Source: Adenophora triphylla var. japonica (taxonomy: Eukaryota; Streptophyta; Magnoliopsida; Asterales; Campanulaceae). From it: a stretch of 64,000 nt of DNA. Of the stretch, positions 20,191 to 32,829 are shown piece after piece. The notes beneath the pieces were generated by a model. The model worked only from the letters and a program-made list of their open reading frames with translations, searched no databases and was not told the DNA's origin. The stretch lies in the NCBI GenBank assembly GCA_022495995.1, contig JAFEMH010002498.1, positions 273,078 through 337,077 on the forward strand, written 5' to 3'. Position numbers and translations under genes: made by a program. How positions within the stretch are numbered: the first letter of the stretch is position 1; each line of letters opens with the position of its first letter.

Positions 20191-21577
20191 TGACAGGCTA
20201 AAGTCGTACGCCTACAAATTAAATACCAAGACAAGACTCGGCTACAAAACTGCAGCAAGGGCAAGTCCAGGGTCGATCCACTGAAGAACGGTTATTCGTT
20301 TGTGTAATAGTCACAGACCAGTTTGGGGGTTGTTTGATTTGAGTGTTGTAATTAAACTAAAGCAAGAAAATAGAGTTGTAGACAATAATTTAAAGAGCAC
20401 CTCGGATAAATAAAACTATCAATGTTTATCAATCAATATCATTGATTCATTCTTTCTGTTTTTCCCCTAATCACTTGATCACGAGATATAAAATCTCTAT
20501 CTCTTCTTTGATAGTAGTTAATAGCGGCGACACGCTCAACCAGGAACCCTAATCGATAAATAAAACCTAGCCGACACGGTCAAGATTCTAAATATTAATT
20601 GATGAAATTCTAAGAGATGAAGATCAAGGAATTATTCTATTCTTTTTCAAATAGAAGATAAAACTAATTTTACCCCAATCACAATTCAAGATGACACATA
20701 CAAGAACTATGAAATTGCTACAATGAAAATCCTAGTCCGACACGATAAAAGGGAATTCTAGCAAAAATCAATTAAAAAGATTAAAAAATTGATCAAGTTT
20801 CAAAACCCTAGAAATCGATTTAACAATAAACACGAGTAAAATTATAATTAGGAAGAAAGAGATAGAAAGAATAAAACCTCAATTGATCTTCAAAATAGAT
20901 CAAGATTTATTATCCAAAGTGGTGGAAGTTTAAGCTTCCATTAAAATCAAAAACCAAAACTTTGAATTTGTTCTAAGCCAAAACCTTGGTCCAGCCGTCT
21001 TGATCTTCCAGCCGTCCCTCCTTGGACAATACAATAAAGAAAGTCTATCCCCTCTCTCTCTCTCTCAAAACCCTAGGTTAATAAGGAAAAATAAATAAAA
21101 TAAATAAAAACATAAAAACTCCAAAAAAATTCACGTCGCTTGCTGGCCGCTGAAGGCACGACTCGTCCTTTGTGGGACGACTCGTCCCACTTCTTCCTCG
21201 CTCAGATTCTGGCGTCCCTTTTATGGGGACGAGTTGGTGAAAGTCGGGGACGACTCGTCCCCTTGCTGCAGCCTCTTCCAGGTCTTCCTTCTTCTTTCTC
21301 TTTCAATTCTTGTCAATGAATTGCTTCGAATTTTCTTCCGTTGACTTGATCTTGAACTTTGATTTGATTCTTGAATACTTGTTTTGGCTTCATGAAACCA
21401 TTACACCCGATTACATAAAAGAATGACTAATTTCCCTCGGATTACAATAATCTCTCAATAAAGCCTCACAATACAAAATACTCTCAATATTACATCAAAC
21501 CTATCTAAATACATCAAGATTGAACATAATAAGCACGGAAAATATAGGAATTAGATAGTATGAAATATGCCACATCA
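20191..21577 (-). repeat. 5' LTR (right copy) of the Athila-like element
   Basis: 1387 bp and about 99% like the left copy by eye, again with the ACTCGTCC repeat cluster at about 21160-21260. Confidence 0.9.
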
Positions 21578-24500
21578 ATGTCCCATAATGGAGTCTACCA
21601 GCTTGTCGATTTTGGGGAGAGGGTAACTGTCTTTCGGGCAGGCTTTGTTGAGATCTGTAAAGTCTACACACATTCGCCAATTCCCATTATGTTTTTTGAC
21701 CATCACAACATTGGCCAACCAGCATTTAGTAATTTCTGCACTTCTTCCTTGATCGCTTCTTCCTTATCATTTGCAAAAATTCTCGTCTGCTTGATAGATC
21801 TAGCAGACGGGTCAACTTCCAACTTGTGGACATCTACCTCTTCCTTTATCCTTCTCATATCCTCGACCTTTCAGGCAAAGACATCAAGACTGTTTTTCAG
21901 AAGGGTGATTATTTCTTCCCTTTCTTTCGGAAAGAGCTGACCCCCAATTTTTATTTTATGCTCTAGGTAGTCAGGATTGAGTATGATTTCCTCTAGTTCG
22001 TCTACGGGCTCCATTTCTGGACCGTCTCGAAACTGCAAAGTTTCAATGATTATTTCTCTAAGTCTTCTACCTTCATCATCATCTATGTCTAGGTCTTCCA
22101 TTCCAACAAGTTCGTCCACGTCCGGTTGCTCTCCTAGTCTCAAGTCAGGGTTGGCCCCCGAGTTCTGGCCGCTGACGAGATGAGGGGCTATATCCGGGAC
22201 GAACAAAACTATGTTATTGTTTTTGCCTTCGTGGACATCTAGTGTCATTTGTTCCTCATCTTCTGCCTCAGAAATCAAATTCAGCCTAGAACTGGTGCTG
22301 GTAGTCTTTGTAGACTTGGAGATTTTTAGATTTTCTTCTGGTGTGTCTACCTCTACTTTTATGGATGTTTTTATGCTCTTCATCACATGCTCCAAGAAGT
22401 CCTTGTGGGTCGCCCTCACGCATCCGACTCCAGTACGAGTAGGGAATTTAACTCGCTGGTGAGGAAGGGAGGCGACCAACCTGAGTTTGCCTTGACTTGG
22501 AAGCCTATGATGGCATGGTAGTCAGTTACCAGATCCATGACCACGAATGCTACTCTGCCCTCTGCTCGAAAGGTATGCTTTCCCACTTCCAGTAATAAGT
22601 CAATTGTCCCCATAGCACTGACTTTGTTCTTGGTAAGCCTTCTAGTCTTCTAGAGTATGGCTCCAACATGCTATCTTTTAGATTCATCTTCTGAAAGGTA
22701 GAATAATACAGAATATCTCAGGAGGCCCCCGAGTCTATGAGGAGTCTCTTGGATTCACAGTTGTCAGTCCTCCCTTTCATCACTAATGGTTGCTCACTAG
22801 CTGCGCGACTTCCGGCTGATGACTTCTTCCTCCTTATGAATCCAGGCGGATATGATAGACTTTACTTAGCTCGTGTATCTGGTGTTTCAGTTTTTTGTTA
22901 GAAACAATCTCTTCCCTTATAACATAGAGCTTAGCTCTAGGAGGCATGTCTTTCCTTTCATCATCTTTGTCATCGTCATCGTCATCCTTTCTTTTTCGTT
23001 TGCTATCTTTTCTCATAACGTAGCGATCAAGTTTTCCCTCGTCTACCCATCTCTGGATCATTCTCTTGAGGGAGATGCAATTCTCCATGTCATGTCTATG
23101 GTCCTTGTGGAAGGCACAATACTTGGAACTGTCACGGGTGTATTTTATCCTTTCATCAAGTTGTCGGGGATTTGGAAGATTCACCAACTGCATGATCTCT
23201 ATGATTGGCTTGGTGAGGAGGGTAAAAACCTCAGCTTTTTCAGTAGCCCGAGTTCTATTCTTCCTCTTATAATTACTTTCGTTCGAAGCCTGATTGGTGC
23301 CAGCTGCATCTGCTTCTGGTTTTTCAGACCTCTTTTCACTTTTCTTTTATGTCATAGCTATGGCGTAAGCCACATTTTACAAATCGGATTTTGACTTAGG
23401 CTCCCTGGCAGAAAGTTCATAGATCAGCTGTTCGAATCTCAATTCGGAGTTAAAGCAAACAATCACCTCCCAGTTTGTCAGGCTTTCCTCTACTTGGTCT
23501 GCCATGGCTCTGAATCGATTGTAATAACTCAGAGTGGTTTCGTTCTTACCTTGCTCGATGTTAGCAAGATCAGTCAGTCTTTTCTTTCTCTTTCCCGCTG
23601 TGGCAAAGTGGTCCAGGAACCTCCTCCTCATGATTTTCCAGCTATCGATGTTTCCCTTCTTTTGCTCACGAAACCAGGACAAAGCTGTTCCGGAGAAGGT
23701 ACTAGCGAAAGCCTTGCAGAGAATATCGTCTGCCTTGGTGAGGAAGGCCATGGTGAATTCAAAACTTTGTATATGATCCCATGCGTTAGTGATTCTCGCA
23801 TATTTTTCAAAACATGAAATTTTAAGAGCAGGATTGGGAGGTATATCGTTAATTCACTATGAGAAAGGACGGGTGACACTGGTATCATCATCATCATCCA
23901 CTTCCTTTCTCCTCATTTCCATCTCATCTAGTCTCTTTTTTAAGAGTAGTATATCTCTGGCATCGATCGCTGAGCTAAAATGGAAACTGCTGTGGGTCCT
24001 TTTTTCTTTCTGTGCCCATTCACTCTACTGTGTTCCTCATGTTCCTGGTGATTGTCCCCATGTCCAGAAGGTGCTCTGTTCCTTCTAGGTGCCATCCCTA
24101 GATGAGGAGGTGTTATGTGACGAGGAGGGCTCATAGGGCGAGGAGGGCTCCTATGCCGAGGAGGGCTCCTAGGCCAAGGAGAGGGTTATGACTAGGAGGG
24201 TTTTTTTGCCTTGCCTGACTAAGCCTTGCTCTCAAGTCAGCAGAATTAACCTCATGTTCCCTTTGGTGGTTCAAATGACTTCTCAAGTCTACCTCGTTTC
24301 TCACGTTATCATGCCCATGTGCCTAATGACGAGAAGGGACATCTTGAGGGTTTTGCTTAGATCTACCAGCAATGCCATGATGATGAGGGGGATGTTGGCC
24401 AAGTGAAATATTTTCTCTATTCTCCCTACTACTATGCCTGTCAATATGGCTTTCCCCTCCAAGGAGTTTTCCAGTACTCGTAGGCCTCATGAATTCAGCA

Positions 24501-24894
24501 AGGGACTGCTCAGGATCCAATTGTAGCAAGACATTTTGTGTTTTCATAAATGCGTTACAAAGTTTCCATCTGTTGATCCAAGAGAATTATGCGATCATTC
24601 TGTTGGGGGAAGCCCCAGTTCCCCCTTAAGCGGCGTTCCTCGTTGTCTAGGCGCCGGCGGCTGCCTACCCTCTTGGCCAAACTGACGAAGAGGGTTTGGC
24701 TGCACTATCTCGGTTATTGGTTGTCTCCTAGAACGCAGATTCATTCCTAGGGGTGGTAGTCCATCAATCAATGGTGGAGGAGGAGGTAATTTCCCATTGG
24801 TAAGAGGAAAAGCAGTCCTAGTGTTACCATGAGTCTCCTCAACATGAATATTATTCGGATCAGGAGTAATACTAGCAGTATGTCCATCTTCCAT
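21578..24894 (-). pseudogene. Gypsy gag, protease and start of reverse transcriptase
   Basis: The gag start frame is 24894-24595 (Pro-rich, Asn-rich), followed by frames at 24547 and 24134 with an SPPRH/SPPRP tandem motif. 23751-23377 encodes the gag core (ALSWFREQKKGNIDSW, YYNRFRAMADQVEESL). 23193-22834 has the zinc-knuckle-like YCAFHKDHRHDMENC and an acidic Asp/Lys run. Protease sequence lies around 22780-22420 (EVGKHTFRAEGRVAF, MDLVTDYHAIIG) with poor active-site preservation. 22479-21871 leads into the reverse transcriptase, which continues to 21578 with VVMVKKHNGNWRMCVDFTDL and KACPKDSYPLPKIDKLVDS. The frame is broken in several places. The rest lies at 15588-14011. Confidence 0.8.
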
Positions 24895-24979
24895 TAGGAT
24901 TATGAGAGTGGAGCAGAAATTTTCAAGCTATTCAACGGATAATACGAATCGCTTCCCGACAATGGAATCAAACTAATGA

Positions 24980-25680
24980 TGCCAAAAACGTTCGGATCAG
25001 CCCAAATTCAGCGACAGGTTGTATCCTTGATGTTTGAATAGTCTGAAAAAGATAAACAAACACGTAAACTAGGCCGGGGCTCCACCAGCGAAGGCCCTCT
25101 GGCGTGAGAGTAAGTATTTGTGTTTAGAGAGAAAAATCAATTGATAAGAGTTTAGAGTCAAAAGATTTATTACCAAAATAATGTGAATTATGGCTTGTTT
25201 ATATAGGCATAGGATTGTAGAATCCATGTTGAATAGAAATTTGTGTGAGAGGAGTATTATAATCCTAGTGAAATTATAACTTCCCACAATCCTTGTTTGA
25301 GTAGGATTAGTATTGCCTTATGTCCGTATGCCTAGGAGGCATGCTCCTCGGCTTGTTATGCTTGGTCGGCCTGAATTGATGCCGAGAAGGAGTGGAGTAA
25401 GGATAGGGAACCCCATTTCCTCACTTTGCTGATAATCGAGGAGAAGCTCCTCGTTTTTAAATAGGGCCTAGGTAGGCCTTGATGGATGTCTTGCTCGACA
25501 TATGAAAATATTCCTTGTCGGCATGTAGGAGTGTTGTGCATTAGTCATTATTCGCTCTGCTATGTCTAGGTCGACATAGTGGGAATGACGAGGAAGCATG
25601 ACGAGCAAAGGTATGGAAGACTCACTCCCTTTGTCGTAATTAAGGCATGTATGAATTATATTTTGGATCTAATCCATTAA
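24980..25680 (-). other. Probable 5' LTR and leader of the Gypsy element
   Basis: It lies directly upstream of gag in element orientation and contains short repeats around CTCCTCG and GCCGAGG. No second LTR exists in the window, so the limits are not proven. Confidence 0.35.
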
Positions 25681-25689
25681 ATCTTTCCC

Positions 25690-26895
25690 AATCATGATCC
25701 ACGTTTATACTTCGATTTATACCGTTCACTTGGTAATTTTCTTTTTCTTCTCTTCATCAACTTTGGACGAGCACCCATTGTAACACAAGTGTGTGTGACT
25801 GTGTGCAAGAGAAATAGAGAAAGAAAGAGGGAAATGAGAGAAAATATTAAAGACATATGAAAAGATAATTGGTCAACGTAAGTTTAGAAGCTTACTTAAA
25901 ATGGACATATAGGGATAAACTATTTAGAATTGAACTCATTTAATTTTGGGTTGAAGGGATAATATTTAACTTTGGAAAAAATACCAAAAAGTCCTTTAAA
26001 AAAAATTCATATCCAAAAATCCCTACAAATAATTATTCTATCAAAAAAGCCCTGAAACTAAATTTTCAATATCAAAAAGTCCAAAATTTAACGATTTAAC
26101 TGATTTCATTAATTTAAGAATTTAAAATGATGAAAACTTGATTTTCTTTTCAATTATGAGTTTTACAAAGATAAAATGTATCCATCTTGAATAATAATAG
26201 TAATAATAATTTACAAATAATTATATTACTATTATTATTAATATAATTGTATAAAATTAAAGTAATAATTTAAAATAATGTTGATAGTGATGATATATGG
26301 AAAATAATTCATGATTACTATAATTATATTTTTTTTTATAATTATTAGTTATAACAATTAAATTTAATAAGACAATGTAATTGATTTTCTAATTATTATT
26401 GGACATGGAATAAAGAATTTATCTTATTCTTACTTTTTAAAATAATATTTTTAAAATTATTATGTGTTTATTATTTCTAAATATAATAAAGTCTTGCATT
26501 CTAAGAGTCAGAAGTGCAGGTGACAACTCACTATTTTTAGAGAACAAATTTTCATCTTTATAAAAGTTTCAAACGTAACGACATTCGTTAAATAGTTAAT
26601 TTTTAGACTTTTTGATTTTGAAAATTGAATTTTGTAACTTTTTAGATTGAATAATTATTCTTAGCATAACAAAGATTTCAAGTATGAGATAAATTATAAA
26701 ATAAAAGTATTTTCCCTCTCTCAAAATGAATATTTATTCTAGTTTTAAGTTACATTTACACTTACGCTCATAATATAATAATCTCACTATATTATATTAT
26801 AAGTATAAGAGTAAATTAAAATGTTTTGTTTGATGATGAATAATTTAATAAATAGATATTCATTTTATACAAAATATTTTAGAAATTAGGCATTT

Positions 26896-26953
<58 letters not shown>

Positions 26954-27300
26954 GGAGTAGACCTTAGGTCATGAAAAGATCAATTTTTTTTAATTTTTTT
27001 TTTGTTTTGAAAAGATCAAATTTTAATTATAACAAAAATTGGAAATGATATGAAACAAAATACACTAAAGTTAGTTTCTTACACCTTTATTTTTTCGGTC
27101 TAAAAAAAGTTAGTCTCACTTTAATTTTAGTAATTTTAGTGGACAGTTTAATCTAATTTTAACTAATTTATAAAAATCTAATTTTCATATAATTTCTAAA
27201 ATTTCTATTAATGTATTGTGAAAAAAATACTTTCAATGGTAATTTCGAAACTTACTATTGATGCATCATAATTTTTTGTATTTCTTTCGTTTTAAAATGA
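25690..27300. other. AT-rich intergenic DNA
   Basis: No gene seen. Two TTAACGATTTAACTG-like stretches around 26090 and 26590 and the phrase CAAAAAGTCC suggest an old inverted-repeat element (about 25960-26670), but the ends are not clear. Confidence 0.4.
26899..26954 (+). repeat. Compound microsatellite (GT)n(GA)n
   Basis: About 14 GT/TG repeats are followed directly by about 12 GA repeats. Confidence 0.95.
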
Positions 27301-27821
27301 ATATTTAATTTTACTTTTGATTTAAAGTAAAATTGCTGAAACTCGGAAAATATCAGTAACCCTCTTTATATTTGTAGTCAAACTAGGTAAAAGTATGAAT
27401 AATAATCTCAAAAGAATAAGTAATCTGCCTGAATGCCCGTCTGGTGCACAGTTTTTAAAACGGAGCTTTCTATAAATGAAGCAATTTTTAAAATGGAGCA
27501 GTTTTGAAAACGAAGCAGCTTTATGTAAATGTGTTTGATGCATCCTTTTAAGAGCACACAGTTTCAAAAAAGCAGCTCTTTTCCAAATTAGCGTTTAGGT
27601 GAAATGCTATCATATGAGCGGCCACATTGAGCAGGCCGTTTCAAAAAAGTAGCTCTTTTGACCATGATATTGATACACATATTTAGGGAAAAAGTAATAG
27701 TTTTATTCTCAGTTTTAGATTGAAACGGAGGAACAGACAGGCTCTAATAGGAACTCATGTATAGGAACTCATGTAGCTAATATTGACATGCATAAGTAAT
27801 AAGTAATGACAAAGTGATTTT

Positions 27822-28665
27822 TCTAATGATTAGAAAAAACATATTTTTAAAATGTGCGATGACATTTTTATAAATAAATAAAATTTTGAGCGTGATAACA
27901 TTTTTGTAAATAAGTGAAACTTCGTGTGCGCTAGGTTCATGATCAACAAACCTTCTGGATATGAAGCTCAAAAGGTTTTGGATAACAATTTAAAGTCTTA
28001 TGGATATGAATTAACAAGCATAATTGAACAAGGTCATGATCGACAAACAAACCTTCTGGTTATAAAGTTCAAAAGGTTCTGGATAAAATATTAAAGTTTT
28101 GTGGATATAAATTAACAAGCATATTTGAACAAGACCATGGTCAACAAACCTTTTGAATATAAACATTAAAGATTTTTGAATATCAAAATTAAAGTCTTCT
28201 GAATATGAATTAAAATGCACATTTGAAAAAGTCCATGACAAACAAACCTTCTAGATATCAATGTTAAGGTTTCTGGATATCCAGAACCATTGAGATTGAT
28301 ATTTAGAATCTTTGAGACTTATATACAAAAAGTTTGTAAATAGTAAAACCTCATGCACGCTGGGTCCATGGCCAACAAACCTTCTGGATATCAATGTCAA
28401 AAGTTTCTGGATATCCATAACTATTGAGATTGATATTCAGAAGGTTTGTTGAGGAAGGAAATATCGAGACATGTATGTGGTAGTGTTTGAGATGACCATA
28501 TGTGGCGTTACAGATGTTCAGTTCATGGGTTGAAGAGTGCCAGAGAGTGTTGCGAAATTCCGATTATTTACAAAAATGTCACCACACATTTTTTAAGAAG
28601 TTTCAATTATTTACAAAAATGTCACAGCATATTTAAATATACGTTTTTCATAATCAGTCAATTGA
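27822..28665. mobile_element. Long-inverted-repeat element, about 840 bp (MULE-like?)
   Basis: The left arm (27822-27925) and the reverse complement of the right arm (28550-28665) share GATTA-GAAAAAAC, TATTTTTAAAATGTG / TATATTTAAATATG, and two copies each of GTGACATTTTTGTAAATA-like blocks. Between them lies a diverged tandem repeat. Arms of about 90-100 bp with TTTGTAAATA blocks resemble MULE ends, but I could not find a 9-bp target duplication. Confidence 0.5.
27935..28445 (+). repeat. Diverged tandem repeat around CAACAAACCTTCTGGATAT
   Basis: At least five copies of a unit of roughly 90-140 bp occur near 27945, 28035, 28138, 28226 and 28370. Each has CCATGG/CATGATC, then ACAAACCTTCTGGATAT, then an AAAGTTT/TGGATAT tail. 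The copies are much diverged. Confidence 0.65.
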
Positions 28666-28669
28666 TATA

Positions 28670-29640
28670 TATCCCATTTAGCAAGTTCGTTAAATTTTGT
28701 TAGATTTTCTTACCTTTATAATGACTACCTTCACCATTGTTTGCTTTGCTCATATATTTATTTAAACGCATGTAGATCAAACGTTTATCCGTTTTAAAAT
28801 ATTTATTACATGAATCATAGTTCTCGTGAGATTTTTACATGCATGCATCAATGCAGCAGCAAGGGAAGGGAAGGGAAGGGGAGGCAAAGTGGAAGGAGGG
28901 GTGCCGAATTCGTAAAATTTTAGGTATTTTTCAAGAGGCGCACACCAACTGTTTGATATATATCCCCACCAAGCTTCCTGGTCTTCTCGGGTATTTTATA
29001 GCTTAAAGCTTAGCGCAACAAGAAGGGCAAGAAAGTAGTAGAGCGAAGCTATGAGTGCTGGCCAACCTCTCTCAACTCTCACCAGAAAATGGAATCAGCT
29101 TATGAACTTCTCAACCTTTCAAACACCTTTATTTATAGTGCATAAAGTCCAGTGATTGCTGCATTGGCAGAAACACCGAATGAGTAGAAGAATTGATGCC
29201 GAGTAGAGCAGATGTTCGTGGGCTCAAATGAGGGTGTCGAGGTTGAGCTTTCTCGAGCAGGTGATCTAACGATTACGAGTCATTAGAGTTGACATCAATC
29301 ATTTACGCATAACCTGTGGTACATCGAAGTACCCCGGGGGATCCAACTTGATGTTTTCCACATAGTTCAGGATAATCATAAAGGAATTTTCATTCCGTAC
29401 AAAATCACATATTCCTCGCCATCATTATGTTTATTTTAATCTGTGCTTTGGAGACGCAATTTAGTTTGTTGCATAACAAGCAACTTTGATGAATATTATT
29501 TGCGAACATCGAACTTCAATCTCGAACTTTTTTAAGTACAAAAAGAAGATTTAGAATAGTTAAAATACAACCAGTACAATTATTATCGTCAACATATGTA
29601 GTCAATAATAATAACAACTTCAAATATAGTTCCAGACTTA
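28670..29640. other. Intergenic DNA between the repeat element and SDH2
   Basis: No convincing gene. A GGGAA run (28861-28882) and a moderately GC-rich stretch at 28860-29340 stand out. Weak similarity of one frame (AHQLFDIYPHQASW at about 28942) to a pentatricopeptide repeat was not accepted. Confidence 0.3.
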
Positions 29641-29675
29641 CATTCTCATGCTTCTACGGAGGGAACTCAAAGCTG

Positions 29676-32600
29676 TCAGATGGACTTCTCAAGGTGCTTG
29701 ATGTTTTGAATTTGCTTCCCAGGGTTAAGCCCCTTGGGGCAGGCACGAGCACAATTCAATATTGTATGGCACCTATATAACTTGAACTCATCATTTATTG
29801 CGTCAAGGCGTTCCTTAGTGTACTCGTCACGACTATCCATGATCCATCTGCAGTATACACAAAAACAAACATGTGTTATAATAATAAAAGATGTCCGTAA
29901 GATAGATTAAGATTTTAAAGTTCTAGGAACATTAGAACAGAACAACATTCGATTATGACCCTCATACTCTGGAATGGGGTGGGCGAAAGGGAGGGGGCTT
30001 ATAAAATCACTAGAGCCATAATGTGTAAAATTGCTCACTGTTAAAGAATACAGAGGAAACTTGTGCTCGTGAACATAAATATTACAATGTGTAATCTGGT
30101 CAATATTTAAGGATTAATCCATTTAAAACAGAGCAAGAGCATAAGTGACTGGTTATTCTAACCAGACAGTAACACACTCACACATTGCGGATTTTATTTT
30201 TATTTAATTTATTATCTGCTAAACATTCATACTTCATTAATTAGGATGGTATATTGTGTATCTGTGGGAGAATTTCAATGCCCCCACGCTCTAAGGATTT
30301 CTCTGTATTGTACTCTTTGCAGGAATATCTATACCCCCAGTCCCCACTATAATATATCAAGATACTTTCATCAGGTGAAAGCAAAAATATTGGGCACATA
30401 TATAAACTTCCATTTCCTACATCATACTCCCTCCATCCCAAAATGGAAGTCCCATTTACCATTTTTATTGTCCCAAAAAGATAGTCCAATTTATAAAATT
30501 GATAGGTTAAAATCATTGAACTTCCTAAACTGCCAGCCAAGGAAGAAGAGGGCGAGAGGAAAGGATTAGAGACAACCAAGAAAAAAGAGGGGTGTAACGG
30601 AGTAATAATTAAACTTCACTAAGGTTAGTGATGAAAATGAAAACAGTTTGTTAAAATGTTTGAAAATTCAAATAGAACCATCATTATGGGACGGAGTGAG
30701 TACAAACTTTCGCTACTTATACAACTTGTGTGCAATTAGGTGTAAAGAGGAGGCCATCATTTACCATTAACTTCAAAAAAGAAGTGTAGAATCATATTAA
30801 TTCATAGAAGTCGTACAGGAGGATGTGTATATAACGAAAAAAATACTGTACACTCTAGTACTATCACTTTTTGAGGGAAAGTAGGCCGTGGCGAAGCTAG
30901 AATATTGGGAGAAGGGGGTCAAAATATGCATATATTTTTTTCTTTTAAAAGGGGGTCAAATTTAAAATATAGTGAAAATTTTATTTAGGGAGATGGGGGT
31001 CAAATGGTAGGTTATTTATAATTTAGGCCTATATTTGCAACAAAAATGAAAACTAAGCACTAGTAATTTTTATTTTTTTTACAAATCATGGGGGTTAGAT
31101 GACCCCCTTCCCTTCAAGGTGCCTTCGCCAGTGAAAGTAGGTGATACTCAAGATGGAGAGTCATCAGCTTTATAAATGACATTTCAAAGGTTTATACAAT
31201 GCCAATGACATCAACTAGGTTCTGACATTGGCAATTTCCAACAATTGACGGGGGAATTATACCTAGGTCTAATTATCAACAAACATGGAGGTTTTTGCTG
31301 GGGGTGGCGCTAAGCGGCCATAAAGCAAACAATCCATATGCCTAACTCAATAGAAAAGATCTCCAGCAACTTAGTGCCTAAAGCAATTCATATGTTTCCC
31401 TTCTATTCTGAGTATGTTGGTCTTCCAAACTGCCACTACTGAGGAAACTAAAATCTCTGCAGAAGATTCACTGAATAAACCTAGACCAATAATACTATTT
31501 GCATGTTTAGTGGATCTTCCAAAGTGCCATTACTGAGACCGATTTCCAAAACAATATCCTTTTTGTTCTGTACGACGTATGTACACATGAAAGAAAAAGA
31601 CGCAAGAAAAATAAATATGCGAAATTTTGAGAGTGAAAGTCGTTCATCAAGGGTATCCAAAACTAGGGAACTCACTAGAGAATTAAAATATATTGCCGCA
31701 GGTACATGACAGAAGACAGTGGTTTGAGAAGAGCATGATCGGAAAACCTAAAATACCCCAATTAAGTAACACTAGTTTGGACATGTATGACATATCAGAC
31801 ACATAGGTCCATCCCCAGTGCGGGAGTGACCTGCAGCTGCAAGCACTAAAACCATTCCCTAAAATCATCTAACAATTCAATTGTCAAAGCAACAAATTTC
31901 ACTGGCACAGAGATCATATCCTCATCTATCAACAACATTAAACATAAAATTAAAACAAAAACTCAGGATTATGAAACTATAAATTTAATGAAATGGAAAA
32001 GGGGGAAACTTACCGATTGGCATGGAGGAGGGCGGCGGGTCCCAAATAAGATTCAGGGTTCCACCAGTAGCTAGGGCATGATGTGCTACAGCAGGCACAC
32101 AAAATGCATTCATACATCCCATCCAGCTTAGCCCTATCCTTCTTACTCTGATAAACCTCCTTCCCGTCCGTCTGCGGCGTCTTCCTCTTCAACCACGGCT
32201 CAATACTCTTATACTGATTATAGAAATTCGTCATATCCACTACCAGATCCTTAATCACGAACATATGCGGCAACGGCGTCACCGTCGTCGCCGAACCGGA
32301 CGAAATCTTCGTCAAGCAAGCTAGTCCATTACACCCGTCGATGTTCATCGCGCAGGAGCCACAGATCCCCTCTCGGCAGGAACGCCTGAAGGTTAGAGTC
32401 GGGTCGACCTCGTTTTTGATCTTGATTAGGGCATCGAGAACCATAGGTCCACACTCCTTGAGATCGATCTGGTAGTCCTGAAGCTCCGGCTTGGCCGGAT
32501 TGTTCGGATTCCACCGGTAGATTTGAAAGGTCTTGAGGTCGGTAGTAGGTCGGGCCTTGGGCTCAACTTGCTGCGCCTGTGCCTCCGACGCGTGTGCTCG

Positions 32601-32681
32601 GACAAATAATAATTTCGCCCCAGCCGCCGCCGGCGAGGGCTGAAACCTAGAAATGGCGCGACGGACCAAACCAGTCGCCAT
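29676..32681 (-). CDS. SDH2: Succinate dehydrogenase iron-sulfur subunit, mitochondrial
   Basis: Two exons, 32681-32014 and 29847-29676, are joined across a 2166-bp GT-AG intron inside the Arg-223 codon, giving 279 aa. This is the iron-sulfur subunit (SdhB) of respiratory complex II in the inner mitochondrial membrane; it passes electrons from the flavin subunit to ubiquinone. A basic, Ala-rich presequence (residues 1 to about 40) is a mitochondrial transit peptide. The [2Fe-2S] ligands are Cys102, 107, 110 and 122 (CREGICGSC...C). The second domain has CILCACC (Cys192, 195, 198) and Cys202 in STSCPSYWW; exon 2 supplies Cys249, Cys255 and Cys259 (NCARACPKG), completing the [3Fe-4S] and [4Fe-4S] clusters. 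All ligands are present and the length matches plant SDH2 proteins. The start is the first ATG of the open frame, 108 bp below a TATA box. The intron holds two MITEs. The gene looks functional. Confidence 0.97.
30427..30700. mobile_element. Stowaway MITE in the SDH2 intron
   Basis: Ends CTCCCTCCATCCCAAAATGG and GGGACGGAGTGAG, flanked by TA (30425-30426, 30701-30702). Confidence 0.8.
30886..31133. mobile_element. hAT-type MITE in the SDH2 intron, 248 bp
   Basis: Perfect 8-bp direct repeats AAAGTAGG at 30878-30885 and 31134-31141. Ends read inward are CCGTGGCGAAGC and CACTGGCGAAGG. The inside has GGGGTCAAA repeats and no coding sequence. Confidence 0.8.
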
Positions 32682-32788
32682 TGTTAAAAGCCAAGTTCTA
32701 GAGAGAGAAAGATAAAGAAACTATGATTTCGAGAGAGAGAGAGTTTTGTTCTGAAATGGCTGATATTTGTTGAATTGACGGAAATGGG

Positions 32789-32796
32789 TATTTATA
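32789..32796 (-). promoter_or_regulatory. TATA box of SDH2
   Basis: TATAAATA on the minus strand, 108 bp upstream of the ATG. A GA/CT-rich leader (GAGAGAGAGAG) lies between. Confidence 0.6.
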
Positions 32797-32829
32797 AGTG
32801 TGAAGGGATAAGGACTTAAGGAGAATAAA

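Larger units (their letters stand above)
15594..21577 (-). mobile_element. Athila-like LTR element with gag-protease only, 5984 bp
   Basis: Two 1387-bp LTRs (TGACAGG...CACATCA) are flanked by the 5-bp duplication ATGTC (15589-15593, 21578-21582). Removing the element and one duplication restores the Gypsy reverse transcriptase reading between IMG and HKTLSFL, so the insertion point is exact. The inside (16981-20190) encodes gag and an aspartic protease but no reverse transcriptase, RNase H or integrase. The putative primer site next to the right LTR and the protein style fit the Athila group. It is non-autonomous and must have borrowed enzymes from a relative. Confidence 0.9.
13953..25680 (-). 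mobile_element. Ty3/Gypsy (Tat-like) retrotransposon, split by a nested element
   Basis: On the minus strand gag (24894-22834), protease and reverse transcriptase start (22479-21578), the rest of reverse transcriptase (15588-14821) and an RNase H (14623-14011) follow one another, with 5984 bp of another element inserted in between. The second-type RNase H (VIYTDGSTTKKRSGAGVVLA, NNQAEYEALI) is of the kind found in the Tat lineage. The integrase and the left LTR are missing; the left side is cut near 13980. About 25000-25680 is probably the 5' LTR and leader, but no second LTR is present to prove it, so the right limit is approximate. Confidence 0.75.

Noticed and set aside
28940..29060. Pentatricopeptide-like stretch (AHQLFDIYPHQASW)
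   Set aside because: Only one weak partial repeat; no second repeat or longer frame nearby.
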